Notes: generated from the sequence alone by a model not told the origin. 64,000 nucleotides of DNA from Inquilinus ginsengisoli_B (GCF_050434925.1 NZ_JBNDJK010000001.1:4216001-4280000); one strand, 5' to 3'. Positions 41,596 to 54,396 are shown, counted from the first letter of the stretch. Translations and numbers: made by a program.

Positions 41596-44500
41596 ATGCG
41601 CCGGACGCCGGCCGTGTTGCTCGTCCTGGGCCTCGCCGTGGGCGTCTCGTGGCCGGCCGGCCCTGCGCTTGCCGCAAACTTCAATGTCGGCACCGACGCA
41701 CAGCTGAGGAACGCCATCAGCAGCGCCGGGAATGGCGACACCATCACCTTCACCGGCAACATCACCCTCGGCGACAACCTGCCGACCGTGACCAAGAACG
41801 TGACCGTCAACGGCGGGCTCTTCACCTTGTCGGGCGACAACAAGTATCGCGGCCTGTTCGTGCAGTCCGGCACGGTCGCGATCAACAATCTCGCCATCAA
41901 GGATGCGGTCGCCCAGGGCGGCAAGGGCGGAGACGGCGACGGCGCCGGCTCTGGCGGCGGCGGTGCAGGGCTCGGCGGCGCGATCTTCATCGGCGCCGGC
42001 GCCCATGTGGCGGTGAGCGGTGTCAGCGTGCAGAACGGCGTGGCGCGCGGCGGCAATGGCGGCAACAGCGTCACAGGCAGCTTCGGTACCACCGGCGGCG
42101 GCGGCGGCGGGTATTGGATCACCGGGGCCGATGGCGGCTTCGGCCGCCCCTATATCGCCGGCGGCGGCGGCACCCCCACCGGCGGCGACAGCCACTCCAA
42201 TGCCAACGGCGACGCCGGCGGGTTCGGCGGCGGCGGCGGGGGTGGCAGCACCGGCTATTTCGGCGGCACCGGCGGGTTCGGGGGCGGCGGCGGCGGCGGC
42301 AGCGGCGCCACCACGATGCCCGGTGGCTTCGGGGGCGGCACGGGCGGCGCCGGCGCAACCGGCCTCGGCGGTGGTGGCGGTGGCGGCGGCGGATTCGGCG
42401 GTGCGATCTTCGTCCAGCAGGGCGGAACCCTGAGCCTGGCCGGCTCGATCAACATTTCCGGAAACACGGTTGCCGGCGGCAATGGCGGATCCGGCCATAC
42501 CGGGGGCGGGGGCGGCGCAGGCGTCGGATCGGGGCTCTTTCTCGGCGGCAATGGGACGCTGAACCTGACCCCCGGTGCCGGGCAGCCACAGGTGATCAGC
42601 GACGCCATTGTCGACCAGACCGGTGCCGGCGGCACCGGCACCAACGCCGGCAGTTGGTCGCTCGTGAAGGACGGCGCGGGGACGACGATCCTGACCGGGG
42701 CCAACGCCTATTCCGGCGGAACCACCGTCAATTCCGGTGTCCTGCAGGGCAGCACTGCGGGCCTGCAGGGAAATATCCTGAACAATGCCAGCGTGGTCTT
42801 CGACCAGGCCGGCACCGGCACCTACGCCGGCAACATGTCGGGCACCGGCGCTCTCACCGTGCGCGGCACGGGTGCCGTCACATTCACCGGAACCAACACC
42901 TATTCGGGAGCCACGACGGTCAATGGCGGCGGCACCCTGTTGTTCAGCTCCGACACCAACCTGGGCGCCGCGGGCAATGGCATCAGTCTCAACAACGGCA
43001 CGATGGGGGTTGGCGCAGGGGAGGGAGGACAGGTCTTCAGCCGACCCGTCACGATCACCGACACCGGCGGGATTTCCGTTGGGGACAATGTGCCGAACCC
43101 TGTGACCTGGAGCGGCCAGATCAGCGGCGGCAGGCTGGGCAAGTCCGGCCTTGGCACGCTGATCCTGTCCGGGGTCAACACCTATTCCGGCGGCACGGTG
43201 GTCGGCGGCGGCACGCTGCTGTTCACCTCCGACGCCAATCTGGGCGCGGCCGGCACAGGTATCACGCTGGAGAACGGCGGAACGATCGGACCGACCAAGG
43301 ATGCGGTCGCGGGCCTCTCGATGACCCGCCCCATCACCCTGGCCGGCAGGGGCGCCATCACCCTCGGGGTCAATCCCCTCACCTGGGCCGGCAACATCAC
43401 CGGCAATGGCCAGTTGATCAAGGGTGGCCTCGGCGTGCTGACGCTCGCGGGAGCAACCAACACCTACACCGGCGGCACGTTCGTGGCGCAAGGCACGCTG
43501 CAGATCGCGTCCGACGACAAGCTTGGCGCGGCGGGCACGGGCGTCACCCTGATCCAGGGGGGCAATCTCTGGGCATCCGGGACCTTCACCACCCCGCGGC
43601 CCTTCCTGTTGCAGAACGGGGGCGGCGCGTTCCAGGTCGACGCCGGCCAAACCCTCACCCTGAGCGGGGACCTCCAAGTGGCCGCAGGAAGCGGCCTCAC
43701 CAAGATCGGCGCCGGCACGCTCGTCCTGGCGGGCACCAGCAGCGCGATCGGGACCATCTACCAGAACGGCGGCACGCTGCAGGGCAACACCTCGACCCTG
43801 GGCGGCGGCAACATCGCCTTCGATGCCAACGCGCAGAACACGATCGCCCGATCGGTCACGTTCGACCAGGCCGCGGACGGCACCTTTGCCGGCAAGATCA
43901 CCGGCATCGGCAGCCTGGCCAAGACCGGCGCCGGCACGCTGATCCTGGGCGGCGACAACAGCTACAGCACCGGCACCACGGTCTCGGCGGGGACCTTGCA
44001 GGGCACGAGCAAGAGCCTGCAGGGCGCCATCGCGAACAACGCCGCGGTGATCTTCGACCAGGACTTCGCCGGCACTTACGCCGGCGCCATGACCGGCTCC
44101 GGCACGCTCACCAAGAACGGCACCGGCAAACTCAGCTTCACCGGCACCAGCAGCGTCGGCGGCGGCACGACCATCAATGCCGGCGCTCTTGCCGTCAACG
44201 GTCACCTGGCCAGCAACGTCACGGTCAACAAAGGCGGCACGCTCAACGGCGTGGGCAACATCACCGGCAGCATCACCAACAATGGCGGCACGATCAGCCC
44301 GGGCAACTCGATCGGTCATCTGACGGTCGACGGCGACTTCACCTTCAACAGCGGCACCTACGAGGTCGAGGTCGATCCCCAAGGCGACAGCGACCGCGTC
44401 AGCGTGGTCGGCGCCGGCCATGCGGTGAGGATCCATACCGGCACTCTGCTGGTCGTCCCGCACCCCGGCACCTACACACCCGGCACGACCTACACGATCA

Positions 44501-45798
44501 TCACGACGGAGGCCGGCGGCAACGTCTGGGTCGGCGAGCTGGCCGGGGGCGTCGGGTTCCTGGTGCCGGAGGCCTCGCTCGATCCCGATCTGCACAGCAT
44601 CTATCTCACCCTGGCGCTGCCGCCCGACGCCTTCCGCTCGGCCGGCCGGACCGACAACCAGCGGGCCGTCGGCGGCGCGCTCGACGCCATCGCCGCCGGC
44701 GGCGATGACGGCGGCCTGATCACGGCAGTGGCCAACCTGCAGCCGTCGCAGGGCGCGGCGGCGTTCGATGCGCTGAGCGGCCAGCCCTATGCCGATTTCG
44801 GCACGGTGAACGTGCAGGCCAGCCAGCTGTTCATGAATACGGTCGGCCGCCAGATGGCGGGCCGGCGCGGCGCGCGCCTCGGTGCGCCCCCGAGCGTGTC
44901 GCTGGCCGGGACGTGCGAGGCTGACTGCGACGCCGATGCCGTCACGCCACAGCACTTCTCCGCCTGGCTGGCCGGCATCGGCAGCACCGGCGGCGTCGAT
45001 GGCGACGGCAACGCCGCCGACCTCTCCTACACGCTGGGCGGCACCGCCTTCGGCGTCGACTATCGCCTCGATCCGCGCTTGCTGGTCGGCATCGCCGGCG
45101 GCTATGTCGGCGGCTCGCAGTCGGTCGACGGCTTCCGGGGCGACGGCGATACCGATGCGCTGAGCGTCGCTCTCTACGGCTCCTTCACCCAGGGCGCCTT
45201 CTATGCCGATGCGCTGGCGGGCTACGCCAATGCCTCCAACCACCTGAAGCGCAAGGTCTCCCTTCCGGGGATGGAGAGCGGCAGCGCCAGCGGCGACACC
45301 AGCGCCGACCAGTTCCTCGGCCAGGTCGAGGCCGGCTACAGGATCGGGCTGGGCTTCCCGGCCGGCACGTCGATCACCCCCTTCGGCCGCCTGCAGATCG
45401 CCTCGGTCCATCAGGATGGCTTCACCGAGAAGGGCCGGAGCGACTTCAATCTCGACGTCGAGTCGCAGACCACCACCTCGGTGCGCTCGACCTTCGGCGC
45501 CGACCTCGCCGCCGGCTTCGATCTCGGCGGCGGCCGGCCGCTGGATGTCGGCGTGCGGGTGGGGTGGATGCACGAATTCGCCGACACGGACCGGCCGATC
45601 ACGGCAGCCTTCGCCGGGGCATCCGGTCCGGAGTTCACGGTGTCCGGCGCCGAGGCGGCGCGCGACAGCGCCGTGATCGGCGTCTCCGCCGCAACCGAGA
45701 TCGCCGACAACACCTTCCTGTCGGTCGGCTACGACGGCGAAGTCGGCGGCAGCACCGACAACCATCAGATCAGGGCGGTGTTCCGGCGGACCTGGTGA
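41596..45798 (+). CDS. Autotransporter with PATR repeats, about 1400 residues
   Basis: Type V secreted surface protein. The ATG at 41596 gives a clear signal peptide (VLLVLGLAVGVSWPAGPALA) cleaved before ANFNVG. The passenger begins with a right-handed beta-helix segment, a Gly-rich region (residues about 100-330), then at least seven autotransporter-associated repeats of the type GAGTLILGGDNSYSTGTTVS. A C-terminal 12-strand barrel starts near residue 1100 (FSAWLAGIGSTGG ... AFGVDYRLDPRLLVGIAGGY) and ends in RAVFRRTW with the terminal aromatic residue required for membrane insertion. It is followed after 19 bases by a second autotransporter gene. Confidence 0.9.
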   Translation: MRRTPAVLLVLGLAVGVSWPAGPALAANFNVGTDAQLRNAISSAGNGDTITFTGNITLGDNLPTVTKNVTVNGGLFTLSGDNKYRGLFVQSGTVAINNLAIKDAVAQGGKGGDGDGAGSGGGGAGLGGAIFIGAGAHVAVSGVSVQNGVARGGNGGNSVTGSFGTTGGGGGGYWITGADGGFGRPYIAGGGGTPTGGDSHSNANGDAGGFGGGGGGGSTGYFGGTGGFGGGGGGGSGATTMPGGFGGGTGGAGATGLGGGGGGGGGFGGAIFVQQGGTLSLAGSINISGNTVAGGNGGSGHTGGGGGAGVGSGLFLGGNGTLNLTPGAGQPQVISDAIVDQTGAGGTGTNAGSWSLVKDGAGTTILTGANAYSGGTTVNSGVLQGSTAGLQGNILNNASVVFDQAGTGTYAGNMSGTGALTVRGTGAVTFTGTNTYSGATTVNGGGTLLFSSDTNLGAAGNGISLNNGTMGVGAGEGGQVFSRPVTITDTGGISVGDNVPNPVTWSGQISGGRLGKSGLGTLILSGVNTYSGGTVVGGGTLLFTSDANLGAAGTGITLENGGTIGPTKDAVAGLSMTRPITLAGRGAITLGVNPLTWAGNITGNGQLIKGGLGVLTLAGATNTYTGGTFVAQGTLQIASDDKLGAAGTGVTLIQGGNLWASGTFTTPRPFLLQNGGGAFQVDAGQTLTLSGDLQVAAGSGLTKIGAGTLVLAGTSSAIGTIYQNGGTLQGNTSTLGGGNIAFDANAQNTIARSVTFDQAADGTFAGKITGIGSLAKTGAGTLILGGDNSYSTGTTVSAGTLQGTSKSLQGAIANNAAVIFDQDFAGTYAGAMTGSGTLTKNGTGKLSFTGTSSVGGGTTINAGALAVNGHLASNVTVNKGGTLNGVGNITGSITNNGGTISPGNSIGHLTVDGDFTFNSGTYEVEVDPQGDSDRVSVVGAGHAVRIHTGTLLVVPHPGTYTPGTTYTIITTEAGGNVWVGELAGGVGFLVPEASLDPDLHSIYLTLALPPDAFRSAGRTDNQRAVGGALDAIAAGGDDGGLITAVANLQPSQGAAAFDALSGQPYADFGTVNVQASQLFMNTVGRQMAGRRGARLGAPPSVSLAGTCEADCDADAVTPQHFSAWLAGIGSTGGVDGDGNAADLSYTLGGTAFGVDYRLDPRLLVGIAGGYVGGSQSVDGFRGDGDTDALSVALYGSFTQGAFYADALAGYANASNHLKRKVSLPGMESGSASGDTSADQFLGQVEAGYRIGLGFPAGTSITPFGRLQIASVHQDGFTEKGRSDFNLDVESQTTTSVRSTFGADLAAGFDLGGGRPLDVGVRVGWMHEFADTDRPITAAFAGASGPEFTVSGAEAARDSAVIGVSAATEIADNTFLSVGYDGEVGGSTDNHQIRAVFRRTW

Positions 45799-45817
45799 AG
45801 CAAGGGGCTAGACCACG

Positions 45818-48800
45818 ATGAGCATGCGAACCAAAGTCATCGGCTTGGCGTTCGGCGGCATCGCCTTCGCCCAGATCCCCACCGCGGCGCAGGCGCAGTG
45901 CAACTCGAGCAGCAATCCGGCTCCGGCGCCTGCGGCCTCGGCGAACTTCTCGAACCAAAGCTTCGGCAATCCACCGCTGAAGCCCTATATGGTGACCTCG
46001 CCGGGCATCACCGGCTGCACCGGGCCCGATGGAGATTACGGCGAATCCGGCGTCGATGGCAGTCCGGGACAGGCCGGTGGGCAGATCACCGGCACCAGCA
46101 CGGCCCTGACCATCATCGGCGGCGCCGAGTCTGTCGGTGGCATTTCGACCTTCGGCGCTTACATCGCCAGCGTGGGCGGGGCTGCCGGCGCCGGCGGTCA
46201 AGGTGGCTACACCACCTCGAGCGACCTCCAGGGCGGCAATGGCGGCGCCGGCGGAGCGGGCGGCAGCATTACGATCAGGTTCGACGGCACCTTCGTTCCG
46301 GATCCAACGACCGGCCTGGCGACTTACGGGCTCGACGTGTTGTCTGCTGGCGGCGCCGGCGGCAACGGAGGAGAGTCCAGCTATTCCGGAATCTGGGCGA
46401 AGCAGGGGGGCGATGGCGGGCCAGGGGGGGCCGGCGGATCGGTCGCGCTCACGGCAAGCGGCTCCGTCCAGGCGGATGCTGTCGGCGTTGCGGCAGTGTC
46501 CAGCGGCGGTATGGGCGGGAACGGAGGCAATTCCTCCACCACGGACAAGCTCGACACCACACAGGGCGGCGATGGGGGCAATGGCGGCCAGGCCGGCTCG
46601 GTGTCGCTGAATTGGTTGAGCGGAACTGTCACTTCCGCGCAATTCGGTTTGCTCGCCACCGCCGATGGCGGGGCCGGAGGCTCCGGAGGCGATGCAGCCA
46701 GCGCCTTCGACACCACGGGTGGCGATGCCGGTGCGGGCGGCAATGCGGGCGCAGCCAGCCTGGTGCTCACCAGCGGCGGGGTCTCCGTCATCCTGGCCCC
46801 GCCCCATTCGACCGGCGCCGGCATCTATGTCTCGGCGATCGGCGGCAATGGCGGCAATGGCGGAACCGTGGAGTCCGGGATTGGGGAAGGCGGCGGCAAC
46901 GGCGGGAACGGTGGGAATGGCGGGACTGCCAGCGCCACCATTCTGGGCTCGGTCGCCTATTCCAGCCAGGGCGGTGGTCAGGGCGTCCTGGTTCAATCCA
47001 ACGGCGGCGCGGGCGGGCCTGGTGCAGGTGCGGGTGGAATCGTCGGCGGCGCGGGCGGCGGCGGCTTCGCGGGCGCGGGCGGTGGTGCCACCCTGATCCT
47101 GGGCAACGCCGCGAACACGGGCATCGTCCGAACCTCGGGGGCTTTCGCCCATGGCGCCCTGGTGCAGAGTGTCGGCGGTGCCGGCGGCAACGGCGGCAAT
47201 GCGAGTTTCAATGCCCAGGGCGGCGCCGGCGCCGCAGGCGGGAATGGGGGCGCGGCCGTGGTCCGGGTGCCCAACGCCTCGGTGATCGCCACCGGCAAGG
47301 GCGCCATCGCGATGGTGGCGCAAAGCGTCGGCGGCGGCGGCGGGGTGGGCGGCGACACCAACGATATCGCGATCGGCACCCAGGTTGCCATCGGCGGCAA
47401 TGGCGGTCTCGGCGGCAATGGCGGGGTGGTCAGCATGGACCTGACGGGGGGTGTGTTCGCCTCCACCAGCACGCTCGGCGGTGCGGGCATCCTGGCCCAG
47501 AGCATCGGCGGGTCGGGTGGAGCCGGCGGCAGCGCAGCCTCGACCGGCACCGGAGTGTTTGCGATGACGATCGGCGGCGACGCGGGCGGTGGCGGCGTCG
47601 GCGGCCTGGTGAGCGTCGCCAACAAGTCGCTGATCACCAGCTATGGCGATCATGCGGCCGGCATCCAGGCGCAAAGCATCGGCGGCGGCGGCGGGAAGGG
47701 GGGCGCGGCGTTCACGTTTACGGCCGGCTTCCTCCCGGTCGCGGCGATCGCAGTCGGCGGCCGCGGCGGCAGCGGCGGCCCGGCGGGGAACGTTTTCGTC
47801 AGCAATAGCGGCCAGGTCACGACCTACGGCGCGGATGCCACGGGCGTCCTCATTCAGAGCATCGGTGGCGGCGGCGGAACCGGTGGGGCCGCGGCGGCGC
47901 GGGCGGTCGACCTCTCGCCGAACAAGGACGTCCCCGCCATCTCGATCTCGGTGGCGACCGGCGGCCAGGGCGGGTCGGGCAACACTGGCGGCAAGGTCGC
48001 GCTCGACAATTCGGGGCTGATCGCCACGGCCGGCGACGGCGCGATCGGGGTGATGGCGCAATCGGTCGGCGGCGGCGGCGGCACGGGTGGCGACAGCACG
48101 GCGGCGTCCTATTCCGGCGGCAGCCAGGCCGGCGTTGCGATCTCGGTCTCGGTGGCGGTCGGCGGTGCCGGGGGCACCGGCGGCACCGGCGGCGCGGTGA
48201 CGGTGACCAATGAGGGACTCGTGGCCACACGGGGCCAGGATGCCTACGGTGTCTTTGCCCAGAGCGTCGGCGGCGGTGGCGGATCCGGCGGTGCCGGCGA
48301 TGCCTCGTCCGCGGCAAGCCAGGCAAAGTTCAGCGTCGCCACGTCGATCGGCGTGGGCGGGACCGGTGGCACCGGTGGCCACGCCGACACCGTCGATGTG
48401 ACCAGCACCGGCGCGGTGACGACGGTCGGCGATGGGGCCGATGGCGTGTTTGCCCAAAGCGTCGGCGGAGGCGGTGGCGCCGGCGGGGGCGGGGTCGCCA
48501 CGGCCGGCGGCGGCGTGCTCAGCGTCGCGGTCGGTGTCGGCGGGAGCGGCGGCGCGGGCGGAAACGGCAACACCGCCACGGTCGCGAATGGCGGCAGCAT
48601 CGTGACCCGCGGCACCGATGCGATCGGCCTGTCCGTGCAGAGCATCGGCGGCGGCGGCGGCAAGGGCGGCAAAGGCGGCGCCACCGCCGGCGGAGCGGCT
48701 GTTCTCTCGAACGCGAAGGCCTTGTTCGACATCCTGGCAAACGGTCTGGGCCTCAATCAGGAGGTCACCAATCTCGGCGACGGCATCCTGCGGATCGGGC

Positions 48801-51800
48801 ATATCGGCGAGGAGATCAAGGCGACCTATGACGAGTTGAACGGCATCTTCTCGCAGCCGCAGTCGGGTGACGCGCAGAAGGGCACCGCCGTGAAGATGAA
48901 CGTCTCGGTGTCGGTCGGCGGCGGTGGCGGGGCCGCGGGCTCTGGCGGCGCGGCCAATGCGACCAACACCGGTTTGATCGCGACCTATGGCGCCCAGTCG
49001 GACGGCATCTATGCGCAGAGCGTCGGCGGCGGCGGCGGCAGCGGCGGCGCCGCAAGTTCGACCAGCGGCGCCGCCGACGACACGCCGATCCAGACCGCGA
49101 TCGGCGTGGGCGGCAAGGGCGGCGGCGGCGGCAACGGCGGTGCTGTGACGGTGGCCAACCAGACGGGCGCCAAGATCCTGACGCAGGGCGTGGCCGCGTT
49201 CGGCATCCTGGCGCATAGCGTGGGCGGCGGCGGCGGCGAAGGATCGCTGGCCGGCACCGTCAGCGGCTCGCTGAAGAGCCTCTCCGTCGGGGTCGGCGGC
49301 AATGGTGGCACTGGCGGGGATGGCGGCGCGGTCAGTGTCACGACGGACGGCGCGATCACCACCACCGGCAAGCACGGCATTGCCATCTTTGCCCAGAGCG
49401 TCGGCGGCGGCGGCGGGCTGGTCCGGACGATGACCACCGACGAGACGTTCGATCCCTCCAAGATCGTCGACAACCCGCAAGGGCGCATTGCCGACGTCCA
49501 CGGGTTGACGTTGACATTCGGCGGCCAGAACGGCGTCGCCGGCAACGGCGGGGACGTCTCCGTCACCACGGGCGGCGCCATCACCACATCCGGCCTGGAC
49601 GCGCATGGCATCCTGGCGCAGTCGATCGGGGGTGGCGGCGGGCTGGCCGTCGGGGGGCAGGTCATCCTGCCGGGCGGCCCGATCAGCGCGGGCGGCGCCA
49701 CCGGCAACGGCGGCAATGTCAACGTTGATCTCGAAACGGGCACGGCGATTCTCACAGCCGGCAAAGGCGCCTATGGCATCATTGCCCAGAGCATCGGCGG
49801 CGGCGGCGGCTTCGCCGGCGATCCGTCCGTGGTGCACGACTACGAGACCAATACGGCGGCGGCCGTGACGAGCAACATCGGCGATGCCGGAACCGTCTCG
49901 GTTACTGCGGAAAGCGCCCGCATTCAGACCACGGGCGACTATGCCCCGGCTATCTTCGCCCAGAGCATCGGCGGCGGCGGCGGCCTGGTGAACTACAACA
50001 TCGCCGGCGGTCCTGGCGACAAGATCCAGGCGCGGGGCAGTGCCGGCGGCGGCGGCAGCGGCGGTGGTGTTTTGGTCAACCTCATCGGCAGCCTGGTCTC
50101 GGCGGCGGGGGCGGGGTCGCCGGGCATCTTCGCCCAGAACGATGGCGATGGAACATCATCAGTCAACATCCTCATTTCGATCGATGCCAATTCGAGCGTT
50201 CACGGCGGCCAGGACGACGCGGCCTTCCCCGGCAATCAAGGCCGCGGACTCCGCGACGTGGCGGGCGTCCGGCTGATGGGCGGTACCGGGAACACGATCA
50301 ACAACAAGGGGATCATCTCGTCGCTCAATGGCATTGCGATCCTGACCGACACGCCGGCGGGCAACACCCAGGTCACGAACACGGGAACGATCTCGGGCGA
50401 CATCATCTTCAACAGCGGGGTCGGGAATGTCGTGGACAACCGTCCCGGCGGCGTGCTCGAGGCCTTCACGGCCATCGACCTGAACGGCGGCCAGCTCCGC
50501 AACGCCGGCGCCCTGCAGGTCGGCGGCGCCGGTGCGATCGGCCGGACGACCGTGACGGGTGACCTCGTCCAGGGCGCCACGGGCCGTCTGGTGGTGGAGA
50601 CGAACCACAGCATCGGCACGGCGGATCTCCTCGATGTGCAGGGCCGTGCGCGCCTCGGCGGCGTGGTGGAGGTGCATCCGCTGTCGCTCGCCAACCGCGC
50701 CGTTACGGTGCTGAGCGCAACCGGGGAACTGGCGGTCGATCCGGGCTTCACCGCCAGCCGCACCCATCTCTACCGCTTCGATGCGCAGCAGTCCGGCAAC
50801 AGCCTGCAGCTGCAGCCGGTGGCGGAGTTCAGCGCGGCGGCCGGCCCGCTGGGCCGGAACCAGCGGCGGGTGGCGGCGCATCTGCAGCAGCTCTGGGACA
50901 GCGGCGCCGGGCTCGACGAAGGCTTCACCGCGCTCGCCGGCGTCGGTGACGGAGGCAGCTACGCGCGGGCGCTGAGCAGCCTCTCCGGGCAGTCGGTCGG
51001 GGCGGTCGCGGCCCTCCGCTACAGCTCGAGCCACGGCTTCGTCACCAACATGCTGGACGAATGCGCGACCTTCGAGGGCGCCGGCCGGACGCAGGACGAG
51101 GCCAGCTGCGTCTGGTCGCGCGCCTATGGCGGCGTGGCCGACCAGGACAGCACCGGCGACGCGCTGGGCTACCACACGAGCACCTGGACCCTGCAGGCCG
51201 GTGGCCAGCGTGAGATCGCACCGGCCTGGTTCCTCGGCGGATCGGTCGGGTACGAGAGCAGCAGCCTGCGCGGCGATGGCGGCGGCTCGCGGGTCAGCGG
51301 CGACAGCCTGCTGCTCGGCGCGACCCTCCGCTACCAGACCGGGCCGTGGCAGGCCGCGGGTGCGCTCGATTTCGGCTATGGCTGGTATGACAGCCGGCGT
51401 TCGGTCGAAGCCGGCACCTTCCAGGGGACCGCGGATGCCTCGCCGAACATCTGGCATGTCGGCGCCCATGCGCGGCTCGCCTATCAGGCGCCGATCGCGG
51501 ACTGGTACGTGCAGCCCCGCCTCGACCTGCACCTGACCTATGTGCATGGCAACAGCTACACCGAGACGGGGGCCGGCCCGTTCGACCTTGCCGTCGAGTC
51601 CGAGGGCGCCACGGCCTTCACGGCGATTCCCGCGGTGGAGGTGGGCGGGCGCATCGCCATCGGCGGGACCGTGGTGCTGCGTCCATATGCGAGCGCCGGC
51701 GTCGAGTTGAACGCCAACGGCGACTGGGCGGCGACGGCGCGCTTCGCCGATCAGCCGGGCAGCCGCGGCTTCCGCGCCACGACGCCCATCCCGGACGTGC

Positions 51801-51931
51801 TGGGCAAGTTCACTCTCGGCGCCGAGGTGCTGAGCAGCACGAGCTGGGACTTCCGGCTCCAGTACGGCGCCGAGGTCGGCGACGGGTACTCCTCCCATGC
51901 CGGCTTGGGGCGGTTGGCCTACCGATTCTGA
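45818..51931 (+). CDS. Giant Gly-rich autotransporter, 2037 residues
   Basis: The second surface protein. A signal peptide (VIGLAFGGIAFAQIPTAAQA) is followed by CNSSSN. The passenger carries about 14 modules of roughly 65-75 residues, each ending AQSVGGGGG or AQSIGGGGG followed by GxGG, interleaved with GGxGGxGG and valine-rich strands (VSVAVGGAGGTGG). This is predicted to be a long beta-helical stalk. A C-terminal barrel occupies the last 300 or so residues and ends LGRLAYRF with terminal Phe. Two Cys residues lie in the segment before the barrel (DECATFEGAG ... DEASCVWSRAYGG). The first autotransporter and this one are probably co-transcribed. Confidence 0.9.
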   Translation: MSMRTKVIGLAFGGIAFAQIPTAAQAQCNSSSNPAPAPAASANFSNQSFGNPPLKPYMVTSPGITGCTGPDGDYGESGVDGSPGQAGGQITGTSTALTIIGGAESVGGISTFGAYIASVGGAAGAGGQGGYTTSSDLQGGNGGAGGAGGSITIRFDGTFVPDPTTGLATYGLDVLSAGGAGGNGGESSYSGIWAKQGGDGGPGGAGGSVALTASGSVQADAVGVAAVSSGGMGGNGGNSSTTDKLDTTQGGDGGNGGQAGSVSLNWLSGTVTSAQFGLLATADGGAGGSGGDAASAFDTTGGDAGAGGNAGAASLVLTSGGVSVILAPPHSTGAGIYVSAIGGNGGNGGTVESGIGEGGGNGGNGGNGGTASATILGSVAYSSQGGGQGVLVQSNGGAGGPGAGAGGIVGGAGGGGFAGAGGGATLILGNAANTGIVRTSGAFAHGALVQSVGGAGGNGGNASFNAQGGAGAAGGNGGAAVVRVPNASVIATGKGAIAMVAQSVGGGGGVGGDTNDIAIGTQVAIGGNGGLGGNGGVVSMDLTGGVFASTSTLGGAGILAQSIGGSGGAGGSAASTGTGVFAMTIGGDAGGGGVGGLVSVANKSLITSYGDHAAGIQAQSIGGGGGKGGAAFTFTAGFLPVAAIAVGGRGGSGGPAGNVFVSNSGQVTTYGADATGVLIQSIGGGGGTGGAAAARAVDLSPNKDVPAISISVATGGQGGSGNTGGKVALDNSGLIATAGDGAIGVMAQSVGGGGGTGGDSTAASYSGGSQAGVAISVSVAVGGAGGTGGTGGAVTVTNEGLVATRGQDAYGVFAQSVGGGGGSGGAGDASSAASQAKFSVATSIGVGGTGGTGGHADTVDVTSTGAVTTVGDGADGVFAQSVGGGGGAGGGGVATAGGGVLSVAVGVGGSGGAGGNGNTATVANGGSIVTRGTDAIGLSVQSIGGGGGKGGKGGATAGGAAVLSNAKALFDILANGLGLNQEVTNLGDGILRIGHIGEEIKATYDELNGIFSQPQSGDAQKGTAVKMNVSVSVGGGGGAAGSGGAANATNTGLIATYGAQSDGIYAQSVGGGGGSGGAASSTSGAADDTPIQTAIGVGGKGGGGGNGGAVTVANQTGAKILTQGVAAFGILAHSVGGGGGEGSLAGTVSGSLKSLSVGVGGNGGTGGDGGAVSVTTDGAITTTGKHGIAIFAQSVGGGGGLVRTMTTDETFDPSKIVDNPQGRIADVHGLTLTFGGQNGVAGNGGDVSVTTGGAITTSGLDAHGILAQSIGGGGGLAVGGQVILPGGPISAGGATGNGGNVNVDLETGTAILTAGKGAYGIIAQSIGGGGGFAGDPSVVHDYETNTAAAVTSNIGDAGTVSVTAESARIQTTGDYAPAIFAQSIGGGGGLVNYNIAGGPGDKIQARGSAGGGGSGGGVLVNLIGSLVSAAGAGSPGIFAQNDGDGTSSVNILISIDANSSVHGGQDDAAFPGNQGRGLRDVAGVRLMGGTGNTINNKGIISSLNGIAILTDTPAGNTQVTNTGTISGDIIFNSGVGNVVDNRPGGVLEAFTAIDLNGGQLRNAGALQVGGAGAIGRTTVTGDLVQGATGRLVVETNHSIGTADLLDVQGRARLGGVVEVHPLSLANRAVTVLSATGELAVDPGFTASRTHLYRFDAQQSGNSLQLQPVAEFSAAAGPLGRNQRRVAAHLQQLWDSGAGLDEGFTALAGVGDGGSYARALSSLSGQSVGAVAALRYSSSHGFVTNMLDECATFEGAGRTQDEASCVWSRAYGGVADQDSTGDALGYHTSTWTLQAGGQREIAPAWFLGGSVGYESSSLRGDGGGSRVSGDSLLLGATLRYQTGPWQAAGALDFGYGWYDSRRSVEAGTFQGTADASPNIWHVGAHARLAYQAPIADWYVQPRLDLHLTYVHGNSYTETGAGPFDLAVESEGATAFTAIPAVEVGGRIAIGGTVVLRPYASAGVELNANGDWAATARFADQPGSRGFRATTPIPDVLGKFTLGAEVLSSTSWDFRLQYGAEVGDGYSSHAGLGRLAYRF

Positions 51932-52138
51932 CCCTCGCACCGGTTCGTGAGACCGTGCGCTGAATCCGTGCCGAGGCCTCGCGAACCGCGGGGTCTCGAA
52001 GGCGACGAGCGTCCCGGCCCGGCGGAGCGTCCCATCCGCCACCACTGCGTTCCATCGACCGACGGTCATGGGCGGCGGCTGCATCAAGACCGGCGCGGGC
52101 CTGTTCCCGGATGAGATCACGTTCGAACTTATTCGCCC

Positions 52139-52177
52139 TTGGCCAAAGCGGCGTGTAGGTTTTAGAATGATTCAAAA
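52139..52177 (+). promoter_or_regulatory. katG promoter with Irr/PerR-like box over the -10
   Basis: TTGGCC (52139-52144) and TAGAAT (52162-52167) are 17 bases apart. The -10 is embedded in TTTAGAATGATTCAAAA (52161-52177), which differs at one position from the iron-control element TTTAGAA-N3-TTCTAAA bound by Irr and from PerR-type boxes. A Fur-superfamily repressor bound there would block transcription of katG. Confidence 0.6.
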
Positions 52178-52207
52178 TTGAAGCTGCGGAACGCAAACGG
52201 AGGGAAC

Positions 52208-54385
<2,178 letters not shown>

Positions 54386-54396
54386 TGGTGGCGGCG

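Noticed and set aside
41197..45765. A 1522-codon open frame on the minus strand opposite the first autotransporter
   Set aside because: It mirrors the Gly/Ala-rich codons of the real gene, has no recognisable domains, and begins inside the next gene. Such antisense frames are expected at this base composition.
45770..49837. A 1355-codon open frame on the minus strand opposite the second autotransporter
   Set aside because: Same reason: a by-product of GGC-rich repeats, with no sensible start or family.
51932..52138. A separate small gene between the second autotransporter and katG
   Set aside because: No frame with a start site and plausible product is seen apart from antisense shadows.
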